64,000 bases of DNA from Fibrobacter sp. Its GTDB lineage: Bacteria; Fibrobacterota; Fibrobacteria; Fibrobacterales; Fibrobacteraceae. The stretch spans positions 86,938 through 150,937 of the forward strand of contig JAKSIK010000003.1 of assembly GCA_024398835.1 (NCBI GenBank), given 5' to 3'. The notes beneath the pieces are model-generated. The model saw only the letters and a list, made by a program, of their open reading frames with translations, searched no databases and had not been told where the DNA came from. A program made the translations under genes and the position numbers. Below, piece by piece: positions 26,903 through 36,173 of the stretch (position 1 is the first letter of the stretch; the number at the start of each line of letters is the position of its first letter).

Positions 26903-28255
26903 TTAGTTCCTCCCCTGGAACCATTGTTCAAATTTCTGTTGGTCGTAGTTCACCCAACAACCACCAATGTTCTCTTGTCGGAACTTTAAATCATACTGAA
27001 TGTTATGTGGATCGGTATCTTTTGCAACATTATACTTTAGGTCTGTGAAATCCTCATTACTTAAGCCTTTAGGATTATAGGTCAGCTTTTTGGCAAATGC
27101 AAACCGATAGTCGTTTTTCTCCACGCGCTTGTTATAGTCAGGATAAACAAAGCTCCATTCTTCATCATCTTTTTTGCCTGGAATGCCGTTCATGTCAACA
27201 TCAACTTTTTCATATTTATCGTTAGGCTTTGCTGATTTTACTATCATCAAATCCTTGATGTTGTTTTTTCCTGCCATTTTGTTTTTGTATGCAAGTTCAA
27301 TATCATAGACAATGGGATTTGTCCTGTCACGAATGTCTTCATCAATTTCTCCGTCGCCATCATTATCGACTCCATCATAGAGTTCCTCGTCGACACAACC
27401 GTCTCCGTCATCATCCGAAGTATCGCTGTAGCCGAATTGTGCAATGACGATGTTTAGGCTTTTTTCACGTGTTCTGTTGTCTTCTCCTGATTCGGTAGTT
27501 TGGGCTAGAGCTCCACAGGCTGTAGCGAAGGCTTGGTCTTTCGCCTCATCTTTGATTAAATCAAAACCTTGTAGGAACTGGTCTCCAGCAGTGCGCATGG
27601 CACTTGGATAGTATTTGCATGTATTGAAAACTTCATGAAATCCGTCTAGAGTTGAGTTGACTTTTCCTTTGAGAGAGTTGAGGACGACTCCAAGGTCGCA
27701 CTCCTTGTCCACATTGGGATTGTTCTTGTCGCAAACATCTAAATCTTGAGCGGCGGAACGTAAACCTAACATGGAATGTACGGACTCCAGTACCATATAG
27801 CTGTTGGCGAATGTCCCAAAGGTGATGACATTGTCCAAATTGCCTGTGGTATCCAACTCAATGAAAGTCTGTAAGAAGTTCCGTACGGTGTCCAGACTAC
27901 TTTCGTATTTTTGAGCAGTTTTGTCATCCATGTCATAGAAGGGGATGGCGACTCCACTACTAACATTGGCGTATTTAAGAAATTCAAAGGGATTGATTCC
28001 CTGCTGGCTCATAATGGTCTTGGCAAGCCCGTACCATGCTTCGGAGTGGGTCTTGTCGGCCTTGATTGCTTTCCTAAAATATTTTTCGGCCTCATTGTAG
28101 TCATTTTTTTGAAACTGGATGTAACCCTCGTATGTAAGGGCTTCGGCATCATCAGATTCAATGTTGATGCTTTCGGTGGGGTTGAAAAGATTACAACCAC
28201 CCACGAACAGAGTGATTGCCGCAATGAAGGACAAAACGAGTTTTTTGGACTGCAT
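26903..28255 (-). CDS. TPR lipoprotein with calcium-binding Asp-rich repeats
   Basis: A 450-residue lipoprotein: leader FIAAITLFVGGC with the lipid-bearing Cys, then two TPR-like helical repeats (ALTYEGYIQFQKNDYNEAEK, AIKADKTHSEAWYGLAK), a long helical middle, and an acidic loop region around residues 275-310 with thrombospondin-3 or dockerin-like Ca-binding motifs (DDDGDGCVDEE, DGVDNDGDGEIDED). A further Asp-rich loop VDVDMNGIPGKKDDEE follows. It is translationally linked to the PorV-like barrel gene downstream. Role inferred as an outer-membrane assembly or secretion accessory. Confidence 0.78.
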   Translation of the reverse strand: MQSKKLVLSFIAAITLFVGGCNLFNPTESINIESDDAEALTYEGYIQFQKNDYNEAEKYFRKAIKADKTHSEAWYGLAKTIMSQQGINPFEFLKYANVSSGVAIPFYDMDDKTAQKYESSLDTVRNFLQTFIELDTTGNLDNVITFGTFANSYMVLESVHSMLGLRSAAQDLDVCDKNNPNVDKECDLGVVLNSLKGKVNSTLDGFHEVFNTCKYYPSAMRTAGDQFLQGFDLIKDEAKDQAFATACGALAQTTESGEDNRTREKSLNIVIAQFGYSDTSDDDGDGCVDEELYDGVDNDGDGEIDEDIRDRTNPIVYDIELAYKNKMAGKNNIKDLMIVKSAKPNDKYEKVDVDMNGIPGKKDDEEWSFVYPDYNKRVEKNDYRFAFAKKLTYNPKGLSNEDFTDLKYNVAKDTDPHNIQYDLKFRQENIGGCWVNYDQQKFEQWFQGRN

Positions 28256-28382
28256 CTGAAATTATCCTGTGTTTATAAGAAATATAAAACTTATTTTTTT
28301 TGTTTTTATGAGGGGATTGGAGATATGGGCTCATTTTGGGCGATTTTGCCTAAATTAGCGTGTTTTAATATATTTGAAACCG

Positions 28383-29135
28383 ATGGAAACCTACCGCGAC
28401 TATTTTCCGACCAAGGCATACAAAGTTTCAGCGATGAAACTCTCGAATCTGTTGCGGGTGGAACGGGACCGTTTGGACGTTTTAGCCAATTCGCTTGGTC
28501 GGAAATCTGCCATTGGGCTGGATAACTTGCGGCAAGAACTTCCACGGATTGTTGATTTTTGCAAAAAATATCACGAGGCATACGCGGAATACTTGAGGGC
28601 GGTGATTCCGCAGCAACCGCGACCTATACAGTGCAGGGCTTCCTGTGGAAACTGCTGCCATCACTATCCCATGTCGGTGGAACCCTTTGAGTTAATTTAT
28701 CTGTATTCAAGCTTGCGGGAGCGGGAAGATTTTATTTCGGTAATGGAGGCTTGCCAGATTCGCTCTTCTTTGTTTGAAGGCCTGTACGAGAAGCGCTTTG
28801 CGGAACTGGGTTCGGAAGATGAGGCGGAGGACAAGGCCCTTCACGATTACTTTGGTGTGTGGAAGCCTTGCCCCTTTTCTGATGCAGCGGGAGATTGCGG
28901 GATTTACCCGCTACGGCCCGTGTCTTGCCGGATGTATTTTAGCGAGACAGACCCGAAGTACTGCACGCCAGAAGCGCTCCTGACGGATAAGAATGATAGT
29001 TATGTGGTTTACATGCCCGATAATATTGAGGAAGCCATCTATGGCATATCGGAACATTATGAGGCGCTGAACCTTCCGGAAAGTTATTTTGGCGGTTTGC
29101 TATCTTTGAACCAGTACGAAGGAATTCTCTCCTGA
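28383..29135 (+). CDS. YkgJ-type cysteine-cluster protein
   Basis: A 250-residue protein with the zinc- or iron-chelating cysteine cluster of the YkgJ/CxxCxxCC family: CRASCGNCCHHYPM (residues about 80-93), then CPFSDAAGDCGIYPLRPVSC and YCTPEA. Function of the family is unclear; a metal cluster is likely. The ATG was chosen over an in-frame TTG 9 bases upstream. It lies 8 bases after TATATT with no Shine-Dalgarno, so the mRNA may be leaderless. The stop overlaps the start of the next gene (TGATG), indicating coupling with the SprT-like gene. Confidence 0.8.
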   Translation: METYRDYFPTKAYKVSAMKLSNLLRVERDRLDVLANSLGRKSAIGLDNLRQELPRIVDFCKKYHEAYAEYLRAVIPQQPRPIQCRASCGNCCHHYPMSVEPFELIYLYSSLREREDFISVMEACQIRSSLFEGLYEKRFAELGSEDEAEDKALHDYFGVWKPCPFSDAAGDCGIYPLRPVSCRMYFSETDPKYCTPEALLTDKNDSYVVYMPDNIEEAIYGISEHYEALNLPESYFGGLLSLNQYEGILS

Positions 29136-29941
29136 TGGCTTTTGAGTATAGCGATAATCAGTCTGGGCAGTTGGATCTTTTCGGGAATTTTCCCGCGAAG
29201 AAGGTTGTTCCTGCAGCCGAAATTGTTTCGCCAGAGCTATCGCAGAATGGACTCGTCCATTTCCGTTACAATCCCTTGATGAAAAAAAGCATCCGCTGCA
29301 GTGGCGGAGGGCTTTTTGGTCACCCGGAGGTGATACTGCCGGGCTATATGAAGGCACCTGAATTTGTGGATGCCCGTGAACTTGCGGCGGAGTGGGCGGA
29401 ACATGCTTTACGCCGGAAGACCCAGAAGAATAAGGCCATCATCAAGGATTTGGTTTCCAGACTTTGGACTTTGGTGGATCAGATTCTGGTGGATAAGGGA
29501 GAGGCTCCTACGGAAAGTCGCGGTAGGCTACCGCCCATTCGGCCCAAAGGAAACTGCCACAATTTGGACGATATTTTGGCCGCGGTGAATGAAACCTATT
29601 TTGATGGAGCGTTGACCTGCAGAATCACCTGGAGCAATCGGGTTGGAGGTCTCAGTTTCCATTCCCTCCGGAAAGACCCGAAAACAGGCGAGGAGTTCCA
29701 TCTCATCAGCATTAGCCGCGGTTATGACATGCCCAACTGCCCCAAGTATGCGGTTGCTGGCGTGGTATACCATGAGTGCCTTCACATCGTAATTCCTGTG
29801 GAGGAACGGAATGGGCGCCGTGTGGTTCATGGTCGTCAATTTCGGCAGCGGGAGCGGCGCTACATCTTTTATGATGAATGGATCAAGTGGCACAAGGAAG
29901 TGCTGCCTAAAAATATTCGCGCCATGCGCCGCAAACGATAA
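29135..29941 (+). CDS. SprT-like zinc metalloprotease-fold protein
   Basis: A 268-residue protein with an HExxH motif (YHECLHIVIP, first His at residue 213) followed by a third potential ligand in the HGRQFRQRE stretch, as in SprT/WSS1-like proteins. The N-terminal 100 residues are not recognised. Members of this fold include SPRTN, which cleaves DNA-protein crosslinks; whether this one is a protease is not shown. Translation is coupled to the cysteine-cluster gene. It converges with the activase gene across a hairpin. Confidence 0.75.
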   Translation: MAFEYSDNQSGQLDLFGNFPAKKVVPAAEIVSPELSQNGLVHFRYNPLMKKSIRCSGGGLFGHPEVILPGYMKAPEFVDARELAAEWAEHALRRKTQKNKAIIKDLVSRLWTLVDQILVDKGEAPTESRGRLPPIRPKGNCHNLDDILAAVNETYFDGALTCRITWSNRVGGLSFHSLRKDPKTGEEFHLISISRGYDMPNCPKYAVAGVVYHECLHIVIPVEERNGRRVVHGRQFRQRERRYIFYDEWIKWHKEVLPKNIRAMRRKR

Positions 29942-29948
29942 TGCTTTG

Positions 29949-29973
29949 CAAAAATGGGACCGTCGCCGGTCCC
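29949..29973 (-). terminator. Terminator of the dehydratase activase gene
   Basis: GGGACCG/CGGTCCC stem with a 4-base loop in the 37-base convergent spacer. On the minus strand it is followed by ATTTTTG, so it fits the minus-strand gene best. Confidence 0.7.
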
Positions 29974-29978
29974 AGATA

Positions 29979-32900
29979 TTAATTTTCGGATTTTCCCTTG
30001 TTCGCTTTTTCCAGCTCTCGGGCGTTGATGATGAGCATCTGCAAACGATTTTCGATGTTTGCAAAGCTGGTGTCCGGATCGTAGTCCAGACTCAACACCT
30101 GAATGTTGGGGCAACGTTCCTTCACAGCCTTGGTAAGGCCGCGGCCGCTGATGTGGTTCGCTAGGCAGGCAAAGGGTTGCAGGATGATGAAGCTGTTGAT
30201 GCCTCTCTTGGCATTGTACAGAATCTCACCCGGGATGAGCCAGCCTTCGCCGGTATTGTAGCTCGGGTCGATGATGTCGCCAACCAAGTCCACCAACTCG
30301 TAGCAGTCGGCGTGATGCTCGTAGAGTTTGAACTTGTGCATCACCTTATGGACTGTTTCCACAGCGTGGGTATAGACCTTAGCCGTTATGCCACCCACAA
30401 TCTTATCATTGATGGGGTTGGCAGAGAAACCGCGTTTCAGTTTGATGCCACGTACCACTTCGTCCACGCGGAAGAAGTCCATCATGCCGGGCAGGTAGAC
30501 TTCCATGCCGTTGTTCATCAGGTATTCTTCCACATAGCCGTTGGCGCTGGGGTGATAGTTCATGAGAATTTCGCCAAGCACAGCCACGCGAGGCTTGCGG
30601 ACGCTGCGGTCCACCTCGATGCCGTTGAAGGCTTCGATGCAGGCACTCAGCATTTCGATGACATTCTTCGGGTAGGCGAGCTCGGAGGGCTTTAGGATGG
30701 CAATCATTCGCATCAGAAGCGGCATCCAGTGGTCGTAAACCTTCTGGGTACTGCCTTTCACCACTTCATAGGGGCGGCAAGCGCGGTACATGGTCTCGAG
30801 GCAATCCATGGTGGCGATGCCCCACAGCATGTGGAGGCGGAAGTGGAGCCCCAATTGGAAACCAGGATGCATGCCCTTGTTATCGGTGCCGGTGGTGATG
30901 ATGGAAACATCGTGGAATCCGGCTTCGTCCAAAGCTTTACGGGCGAGAACGGCGTACTGCACGGCGCGGCAGTTTTCACAGTTTTTGGCTAGGCCCACGG
31001 ATACTTCGGTCTGCTTGACTTCGGGGTGGTCCTTGAGCCATTTCAGGTTTTCGCCGATGTTCACTTGGCAGGGGAAGCAGATGTCGTTATGAACGTACTT
31101 TTTGCCAAGTTCGATGGCTTCTCTGTCGGCCAGAGGTAAGCTTTCGGCGATGTAGCCTTGAGCCTTGATGTATTCTGCCGCAAGGACGCCAAAAGCGGGG
31201 GACAGGTTTGGCACCAGAATCTTGCGCTTGGTCTTGTCCTCTGCAGTAAATGGCGTGTGGTAAAGTGGTTCGTGAGATTCCGGCTTGTCCGGAAGTTCTG
31301 CCGCCCGGCGAGCCTTCACTGTCTCGATGAAACTCTTTACGCGGATTCCTACAGGGCCGCGGGCGTCGCCTTCATCCAGCTTCAGCATCAGCATTTCCTT
31401 GTTGGAATCCCGGTGCAGCATACGCATCATTTCGTCAGTCAAGATGGAATCATGTCCACAACCGAAGCTCACAATCTGTGCCAGTTCCACATTGGGGTCC
31501 TTGGCCGCAATCATGGTAGCGCCAAGCATGCGCAAGTGGAAGGTGTTCTTGATTTCCACGCGGGTAGCCTTGGGAACATCCTGGTCGTAAACGCCAGGGA
31601 GGGATTCCGTAGTGAGTACCGGGATTCCCATGGCGGTGAAGTGGCTTGCGATGTTGTGGTTGATGAGGGTGTCCGCATGGTAGGGGCGGCCCGCAATGAC
31701 CACGGCGAAACTGTTTCGGGCGCGCACTTCGTCCAAAATCTTTTGACCTTCTTCCAGGAGGGTGGTGCGGTAGGCATTCAAAGCCTTTTCGCCTTCGGCC
31801 ACTGCCTTCGAAAGGAGTTTCTTGTCCAAATCCCAATGTTCATGGAACCATTCTACAGTCTGACTCTTGCGGAGTTTTGCATTGAACCAGTGGAAAATGG
31901 GCTGGTCCATGGGAATGCCGTAGTTCTTTTCGGGAGCGTCGGTATTCTTACAGATGTTGGGGTAGCCTTGCACCACCGGGCAAACGGAGGTGGCGGTAAA
32001 CTTGGTATGGTCGCTGGGAAGTGCAACCATCATGGGGAAGAAGATGCGGTCCACCTTCTTGTCGATGAGGGAGAGCACGTGGCCGTGAACCAGTTTTGCC
32101 GGGAAGCATACCGTATCGCTAGGCACGCTGTGGAGTCCCGATTCAAACAGTTTGTAGTCACTCTGGCGACTCACCACCACGGTATAGCCGAGGCTGGTGA
32201 AGAAGGCCTTCCAGAAGGGGAGGCTGGCCCAGAATTCCAGCACGCGCGGAATACCGATGGTCTTGCCGTTCTGGGGCACGAGAATCTGCGGGGCGTAGTC
32301 CTTCACCAAGAGCTGGTTGGTGCGCTTGATCATGTCGGGCACGGCCTGCATCTTCTTGTTGATTTCCGCAATGAGCTTCTTGGTGGCCGGATCGTTTGGG
32401 TCGGCGGTAACTTCGCCGCGTTCGCAGCGGTTTCCGGTAACGAAACTCTGACCGTCACTGAAGGTGACGATGGTGCGGGAGCAGTGGTTGGTGCAGTACT
32501 GGCAAAGCTGGCCCGGCTGGTTGTGCCAGCTGAAATTGCGCATGGCTTCAAGACCGATGAACTTGGTCTGAATAGTGGGGTCGGACATGCGCTTCTCTTC
32601 CATGAACTTCTTCGTGAGGAGGGCAATGCCGATAGCACCCATTTCGCCCGGGCGTTCCGGACGGATTGGCTTGAGGCCGGTGTACTGTTCAAAGGCGCGG
32701 AGAACGGCGTTGTTCTTGAAGGTTCCGCCCTGAACCACCACCTTTTTGCCCAAGGTGTTGAGGTTGCGGATGCGGATCACCTTGGTGAACACGTTGTTGA
32801 TGATGGAGCGGCAAATGCCGGCGATAATGTCTTCGGGTTGCTTTCCGTCGCGCTGCTCCGTAATGATGGAACTGTTCATGAACACGGTACAGCGGGAGCC

Positions 32901-34412
32901 AAGCTGACTTGGGCTCTTGGCGTTGAAGGCCAGTTCCGCGATTTTCTCCATGGGAATCCCGAGAGAGCGGGCATAGGTCTCGATGAAGGAACCGCAACCG
33001 GAGGAGCAGGCTTCGTTCAGGATGATTCCTGTGACCACGCCGTCCTGGACGGAGATGGCCTTCATGTCCTGACCACCGATATCCAGAATGAAGGACACGT
33101 CGGGGCAAATCATCTGGGCGGCATTGGCGTGGGCCACAGTTTCCACTGTATGGTAGTCTGCATGGACGGCTTTCGCAAAGAGTTGCTCGCCGTAACCCGT
33201 AGTGCCGACACCCAGAATGTTCAGCTTACAGCCGTATTCTTCGTAGCGGTCTGCCAAATCATTGAGGGCGCGCTTCAAAACGGCTAAGGGTTCGCCATCG
33301 TTGCTGGCATAGAATCCGTCCACCACTTGGTTGGTTTCGTCCAAAAGCACGAATTTTGTGGTGGTGGAACCGGCGTCGATACCCAGGTAAACGTTGAGGG
33401 TGCTGCCGGAAGGTGGCTGCGGGTAATGATTTCCGGCCATCTTATGGTCTTCCAGGAACTGCTTGTATTCCTCGTCGTTCTTGAAGAACAAATCTGCGCT
33501 GGCTTTGGCCTTATTCTCGGCCTGGCGGACTTCATTAAAGTGAATCAGGGCGTCCAGAGAGCCTTCTCTCCGGTACATGCACTCCTGATTTCCGAACATG
33601 GAGCCCAGAGAAAGGGCTGCCCCCATTGCGACCAGCACTTCGGAGTGCTCCGGGACAATGGCCTGTTCGTCATTAATTCCCAGGCGTTCCTTGAAGGCGC
33701 GAACCAGGGTGGGGTTGAATGTAAGGGGGCCACCCTCGAAAATAACGGGGGGCTTGATTTCCATACCTTGGGCGAGGCCACCGATGGTCTGCTTGGCAAT
33801 GGCATGGAAGCTGGAAAGGGCGATGTCTTCCTTGGCAACGCCGTTGTTCAGCATGGGTTGAATGTCCGTTTTGGCAAAAACGCCGCAACGTCCGGAAATT
33901 TCGTAGACCTTCTGGCCGCGCTTGGCAAAACCTTCAAAGGCTTCCGTCTTGATGCGGAGTAGTTCCGCCACCTGGTCAATAAAAGCTCCAGTACCGCCGG
34001 CGCAAACGCCGTTCATGCGCATATCGCTGGCAATGAGCTTCCCTGTGGTGCGGTCTTTTTCAAAAAATACGACTTTGGCGTCCTGACCGCCCAACTCGAT
34101 AGCGACGCGGGCATCAGGGTAAGTGTTTCGGACGGCGAGGGCGTTGGCCACCACTTCTTGAACGAAAAAGGCCTTGGTGGCGTCGGCAAAAGGCTGACCA
34201 CCGCTACCGCAGAATGCGACGCGGAAGTTCTTTTCGGGGAACAGGCCATGGGCTTCACGCAGAACCTCATAAACCTTCTGGGCCTGCATGGCGTTGTGGC
34301 GCTGATATGTATAATGCAAAAGCTTGGATGTTTCGGGATCGACTACAGCGATCTTTACAGTGGTAGAACCTACGTCTACACCAACCCATAAATCATTTGT
34401 AGAATTATTCAT
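29979..34412 (-). CDS. Giant 2-hydroxyacyl-CoA dehydratase activase-type protein (BadF/BcrD ATPase pair plus DUF2229 and HgdB-like parts)
   Basis: A 1477-residue cytosolic protein. Two ASKHA-fold ATPase domains in tandem (first at about 5-270: GVDVGSTTVKIAVVD, ELGGQDAKV, NGVCAGGTGAFIDQ; second at about 345-610: GIDAGSTTTKFVLLD, DIGGQDMKAI, NEACSSGCGSFIE) resemble the ATP-driven electron activators of 2-hydroxyacyl-CoA dehydratases, which bind a 4Fe-4S cluster at the dimer interface with these Cys. A DUF2229 domain and a long HgdB/C-like Cys-containing region (CFPCQVNIGENLKWL, CENCRAVQY) follow. All parts being in one chain could mean self-contained electron transfer. Its substrate is unknown. 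Confidence 0.87.
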   Translation of the reverse strand: MNNSTNDLWVGVDVGSTTVKIAVVDPETSKLLHYTYQRHNAMQAQKVYEVLREAHGLFPEKNFRVAFCGSGGQPFADATKAFFVQEVVANALAVRNTYPDARVAIELGGQDAKVVFFEKDRTTGKLIASDMRMNGVCAGGTGAFIDQVAELLRIKTEAFEGFAKRGQKVYEISGRCGVFAKTDIQPMLNNGVAKEDIALSSFHAIAKQTIGGLAQGMEIKPPVIFEGGPLTFNPTLVRAFKERLGINDEQAIVPEHSEVLVAMGAALSLGSMFGNQECMYRREGSLDALIHFNEVRQAENKAKASADLFFKNDEEYKQFLEDHKMAGNHYPQPPSGSTLNVYLGIDAGSTTTKFVLLDETNQVVDGFYASNDGEPLAVLKRALNDLADRYEEYGCKLNILGVGTTGYGEQLFAKAVHADYHTVETVAHANAAQMICPDVSFILDIGGQDMKAISVQDGVVTGIILNEACSSGCGSFIETYARSLGIPMEKIAELAFNAKSPSQLGSRCTVFMNSSIITEQRDGKQPEDIIAGICRSIINNVFTKVIRIRNLNTLGKKVVVQGGTFKNNAVLRAFEQYTGLKPIRPERPGEMGAIGIALLTKKFMEEKRMSDPTIQTKFIGLEAMRNFSWHNQPGQLCQYCTNHCSRTIVTFSDGQSFVTGNRCERGEVTADPNDPATKKLIAEINKKMQAVPDMIKRTNQLLVKDYAPQILVPQNGKTIGIPRVLEFWASLPFWKAFFTSLGYTVVVSRQSDYKLFESGLHSVPSDTVCFPAKLVHGHVLSLIDKKVDRIFFPMMVALPSDHTKFTATSVCPVVQGYPNICKNTDAPEKNYGIPMDQPIFHWFNAKLRKSQTVEWFHEHWDLDKKLLSKAVAEGEKALNAYRTTLLEEGQKILDEVRARNSFAVVIAGRPYHADTLINHNIASHFTAMGIPVLTTESLPGVYDQDVPKATRVEIKNTFHLRMLGATMIAAKDPNVELAQIVSFGCGHDSILTDEMMRMLHRDSNKEMLMLKLDEGDARGPVGIRVKSFIETVKARRAAELPDKPESHEPLYHTPFTAEDKTKRKILVPNLSPAFGVLAAEYIKAQGYIAESLPLADREAIELGKKYVHNDICFPCQVNIGENLKWLKDHPEVKQTEVSVGLAKNCENCRAVQYAVLARKALDEAGFHDVSIITTGTDNKGMHPGFQLGLHFRLHMLWGIATMDCLETMYRACRPYEVVKGSTQKVYDHWMPLLMRMIAILKPSELAYPKNVIEMLSACIEAFNGIEVDRSVRKPRVAVLGEILMNYHPSANGYVEEYLMNNGMEVYLPGMMDFFRVDEVVRGIKLKRGFSANPINDKIVGGITAKVYTHAVETVHKVMHKFKLYEHHADCYELVDLVGDIIDPSYNTGEGWLIPGEILYNAKRGINSFIILQPFACLANHISGRGLTKAVKERCPNIQVLSLDYDPDTSFANIENRLQMLIINARELEKANKGKSEN

Positions 34413-34446
34413 AGTGCGTCAAAGATAGAAATTTTGGTCTGTATAC

Positions 34447-34478
34447 AAAAAAAATCCTCCCGCTAGTGGGGAGGATTT
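34447..34478 (-). terminator. Terminator of the Ala/Pro-rich barrel gene
   Basis: Minus-strand ATCCTCCCC/GGGAGGAT hairpin followed by eight T residues, 22 bases after the stop codon. Confidence 0.85.
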
Positions 34479-34499
34479 CTTGCTGGAATGCAATTTTTC

Positions 34500-36056
34500 T
34501 TAGTTGATGCGACCAATCAGGTTGCCAGAGAGCATGTAGTCCTTGGTGCTGCCGTAGCTGTGGAAACCAGCAGACAGGCTGAAGCGATCGGTGAAGGACT
34601 TTTCCAGGTAGATGGCTCCGAGAACGTCTTTCACGTGCTTGGCCTTGAAACCCTGGTATTCAGGATGTTCGTCACGGTCGGCAATGTATTCCGCTTCAAG
34701 AATGATGCGGTCCACAACGGGAGTGAATACTGCGATACCACCGGTAACGGGGATAATCATGTCTTCATCGGGGTCGATGTTCATGAGAGCTGCTTCAGCA
34801 AAGATGTTGAAGTAGTTCTGCACTACAGGGAGGTTTGCCTTAAGGGATGCGTTGTGCTTCACTTCGGAGTCGCTATCGTAAACCACGTCAAAGAGGTTGC
34901 TGCGATAGGCGAGCTGGATGTTCAAATCGCTGATTCCCTGAAGACCATGGAAGTTGAAAGCGGCACGGAGGTCACCCTTGTTCAGGTGAGAAGACCCACT
35001 GATGAGGGACACAAAGAAATCCACATTGTCAGAAGGTGTGAAACCAAACTGCAACTGGTTTTCGGAATTCTGGGTGGACATGAATCCGGCCAGATAACCA
35101 TCGATGTAACCACCGAAGTAGTCGCCGTTCTTATCAGTGTTGTCCCAACGACCGACCTTGAAACTGAAGAGGTCAGTTTCCTGCATAGCCCATGCTTCGT
35201 CGAGAGAGAAGTAGTCGTCTACAGATTCCACTTTGTCTTCGCGAATCATTTCACGCTTTTCGCGCTTGGTGTTGTAGCCTGCAGGTTCGCTTGCCAAATC
35301 GCCAGGATAGAAGGCTACGCCAATCTTACCCTTGAAATCATCGCCTTCAGCGAGGATGGCAAAGTTTGCTTCGCCATTCCAGGTTTCCAGGTTGTCGCCA
35401 TTTTCGTCATCTTCGCTAGTCCAGAACACCTTGCCAGCTTCCAATTCAAAGTCGGCATTAATGTCAAAGGCGAGTTTCTGGGTCTTGATGACGGCGTCTT
35501 CTTCATTAACCAATTTTTTCTTTTTGCGCTTCTTCTTAGCGGGTTTCTTTTCAGGAGCCTTCTTTGCGACTACTTCTTCCTTTGCAGGTTCTGCAGCAGC
35601 AACTTCTTCAGCGGGAGCAGCCTCGGCGGCAGGAGCCTCAGCAGCGGCCTGTTCGGCGGGAGCAGCTTCGGCGGCAGGAGCCTCAGCAGCAGCTTGTTCG
35701 GCGGGAGCGGCTTCAGCGGCAGGAGCCTCAGGAGCAGCGGCCTGTTCAGCGGGAGCGGCTTCGGCGGCAGGAGCCTCAGGAGCAGCGGCCTGTTCGACGG
35801 GAGCGGCTTCGGCAGCAGGAGCAGCAGGAGCAGCGGCCTGTTCGGCGGGAGCGGCTTCGGCAGCAGGAGCGGCAGGAGCAGCGGCCTGCTCGGCGGGAGC
35901 GGCTTCGGCAGCAGGAGCGGCAGGAGCAGCGGCCTGCTCAGCGGGTGCAGCTGCTGGTTGTGCTGGTTCAGCAGCGGGTGCTGCCGGTGCAGTGGCTTCA
36001 GGAGCAGCGAATACGGCTGCAGCCAAAAGGCACGTTGCAAGGAACATCTTCTTCAT
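34500..36056 (-). CDS. Outer-membrane beta-barrel protein with long Ala/Pro/Glu repeat region
   Basis: A 518-residue exported protein. A signal peptide (FLATCLLAAAVFAAPEA) leads into about 150 residues of near-perfect repeats of the type AEQAAAPAAPAAEAAP, then a Lys-rich stretch (KKAPEKKPAKKKRKKKK) and a C-terminal barrel of about 330 residues. The barrel is paralogous to the protein at 8666-9700 (FKVGRW, LAYRSNLFDVV, EAEYIADRDE). The basic block could bind the wall or lipopolysaccharide, with the repeats as a spacer; this is inference. The gene has its own terminator and AAGGAG before the ATG. Confidence 0.78.
   Translation of the reverse strand: MKKMFLATCLLAAAVFAAPEATAPAAPAAEPAQPAAAPAEQAAAPAAPAAEAAPAEQAAAPAAPAAEAAPAEQAAAPAAPAAEAAPVEQAAAPEAPAAEAAPAEQAAAPEAPAAEAAPAEQAAAEAPAAEAAPAEQAAAEAPAAEAAPAEEVAAAEPAKEEVVAKKAPEKKPAKKKRKKKKLVNEEDAVIKTQKLAFDINADFELEAGKVFWTSEDDENGDNLETWNGEANFAILAEGDDFKGKIGVAFYPGDLASEPAGYNTKREKREMIREDKVESVDDYFSLDEAWAMQETDLFSFKVGRWDNTDKNGDYFGGYIDGYLAGFMSTQNSENQLQFGFTPSDNVDFFVSLISGSSHLNKGDLRAAFNFHGLQGISDLNIQLAYRSNLFDVVYDSDSEVKHNASLKANLPVVQNYFNIFAEAALMNIDPDEDMIIPVTGGIAVFTPVVDRIILEAEYIADRDEHPEYQGFKAKHVKDVLGAIYLEKSFTDRFSLSAGFHSYGSTKDYMLSGNLIGRIN
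35600..35960. repeat. In-gene short tandem repeats encoding Ala/Pro/Glu-rich units
   Basis: Repeats of about 48-54 bases (word GGAGCGGCTTCGGC and variants, plus strand) in the barrel-protein gene. Likely to vary in copy number between strains. Confidence 0.75.
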
Positions 36057-36173
36057 ATTTTGGACTCCTTTCGTAACTTATTTGGAAGAATTGTAGAAAA
36101 AAAAACATTTATTGGGGGTGATTTTCCCTTTTTTCGGCGTAAAAACTTATGTTATTGATGAAAGAGGTTTATT

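Noticed and set aside
31158..33287. Open frame of about 700 codons opposite the activase gene
   Set aside because: Shadow of a conserved protein; no ribosome-binding site and no recognisable domains. Similar antisense frames opposite hemL (1662-3038), the ABC-F gene (13195-14916) and gatB were dropped for the same reason.
35600..35960. Possible CRISPR array from regular short repeats
   Set aside because: The repeats are in frame and encode Ala/Pro/Glu units inside an exported protein; there are no unique spacers and no cas genes.
36057..36173. Missed gene in the spacer between the barrel gene and the exported protein
   Set aside because: Spacer of about 117 bases with promoter-like AT-rich sequence only.
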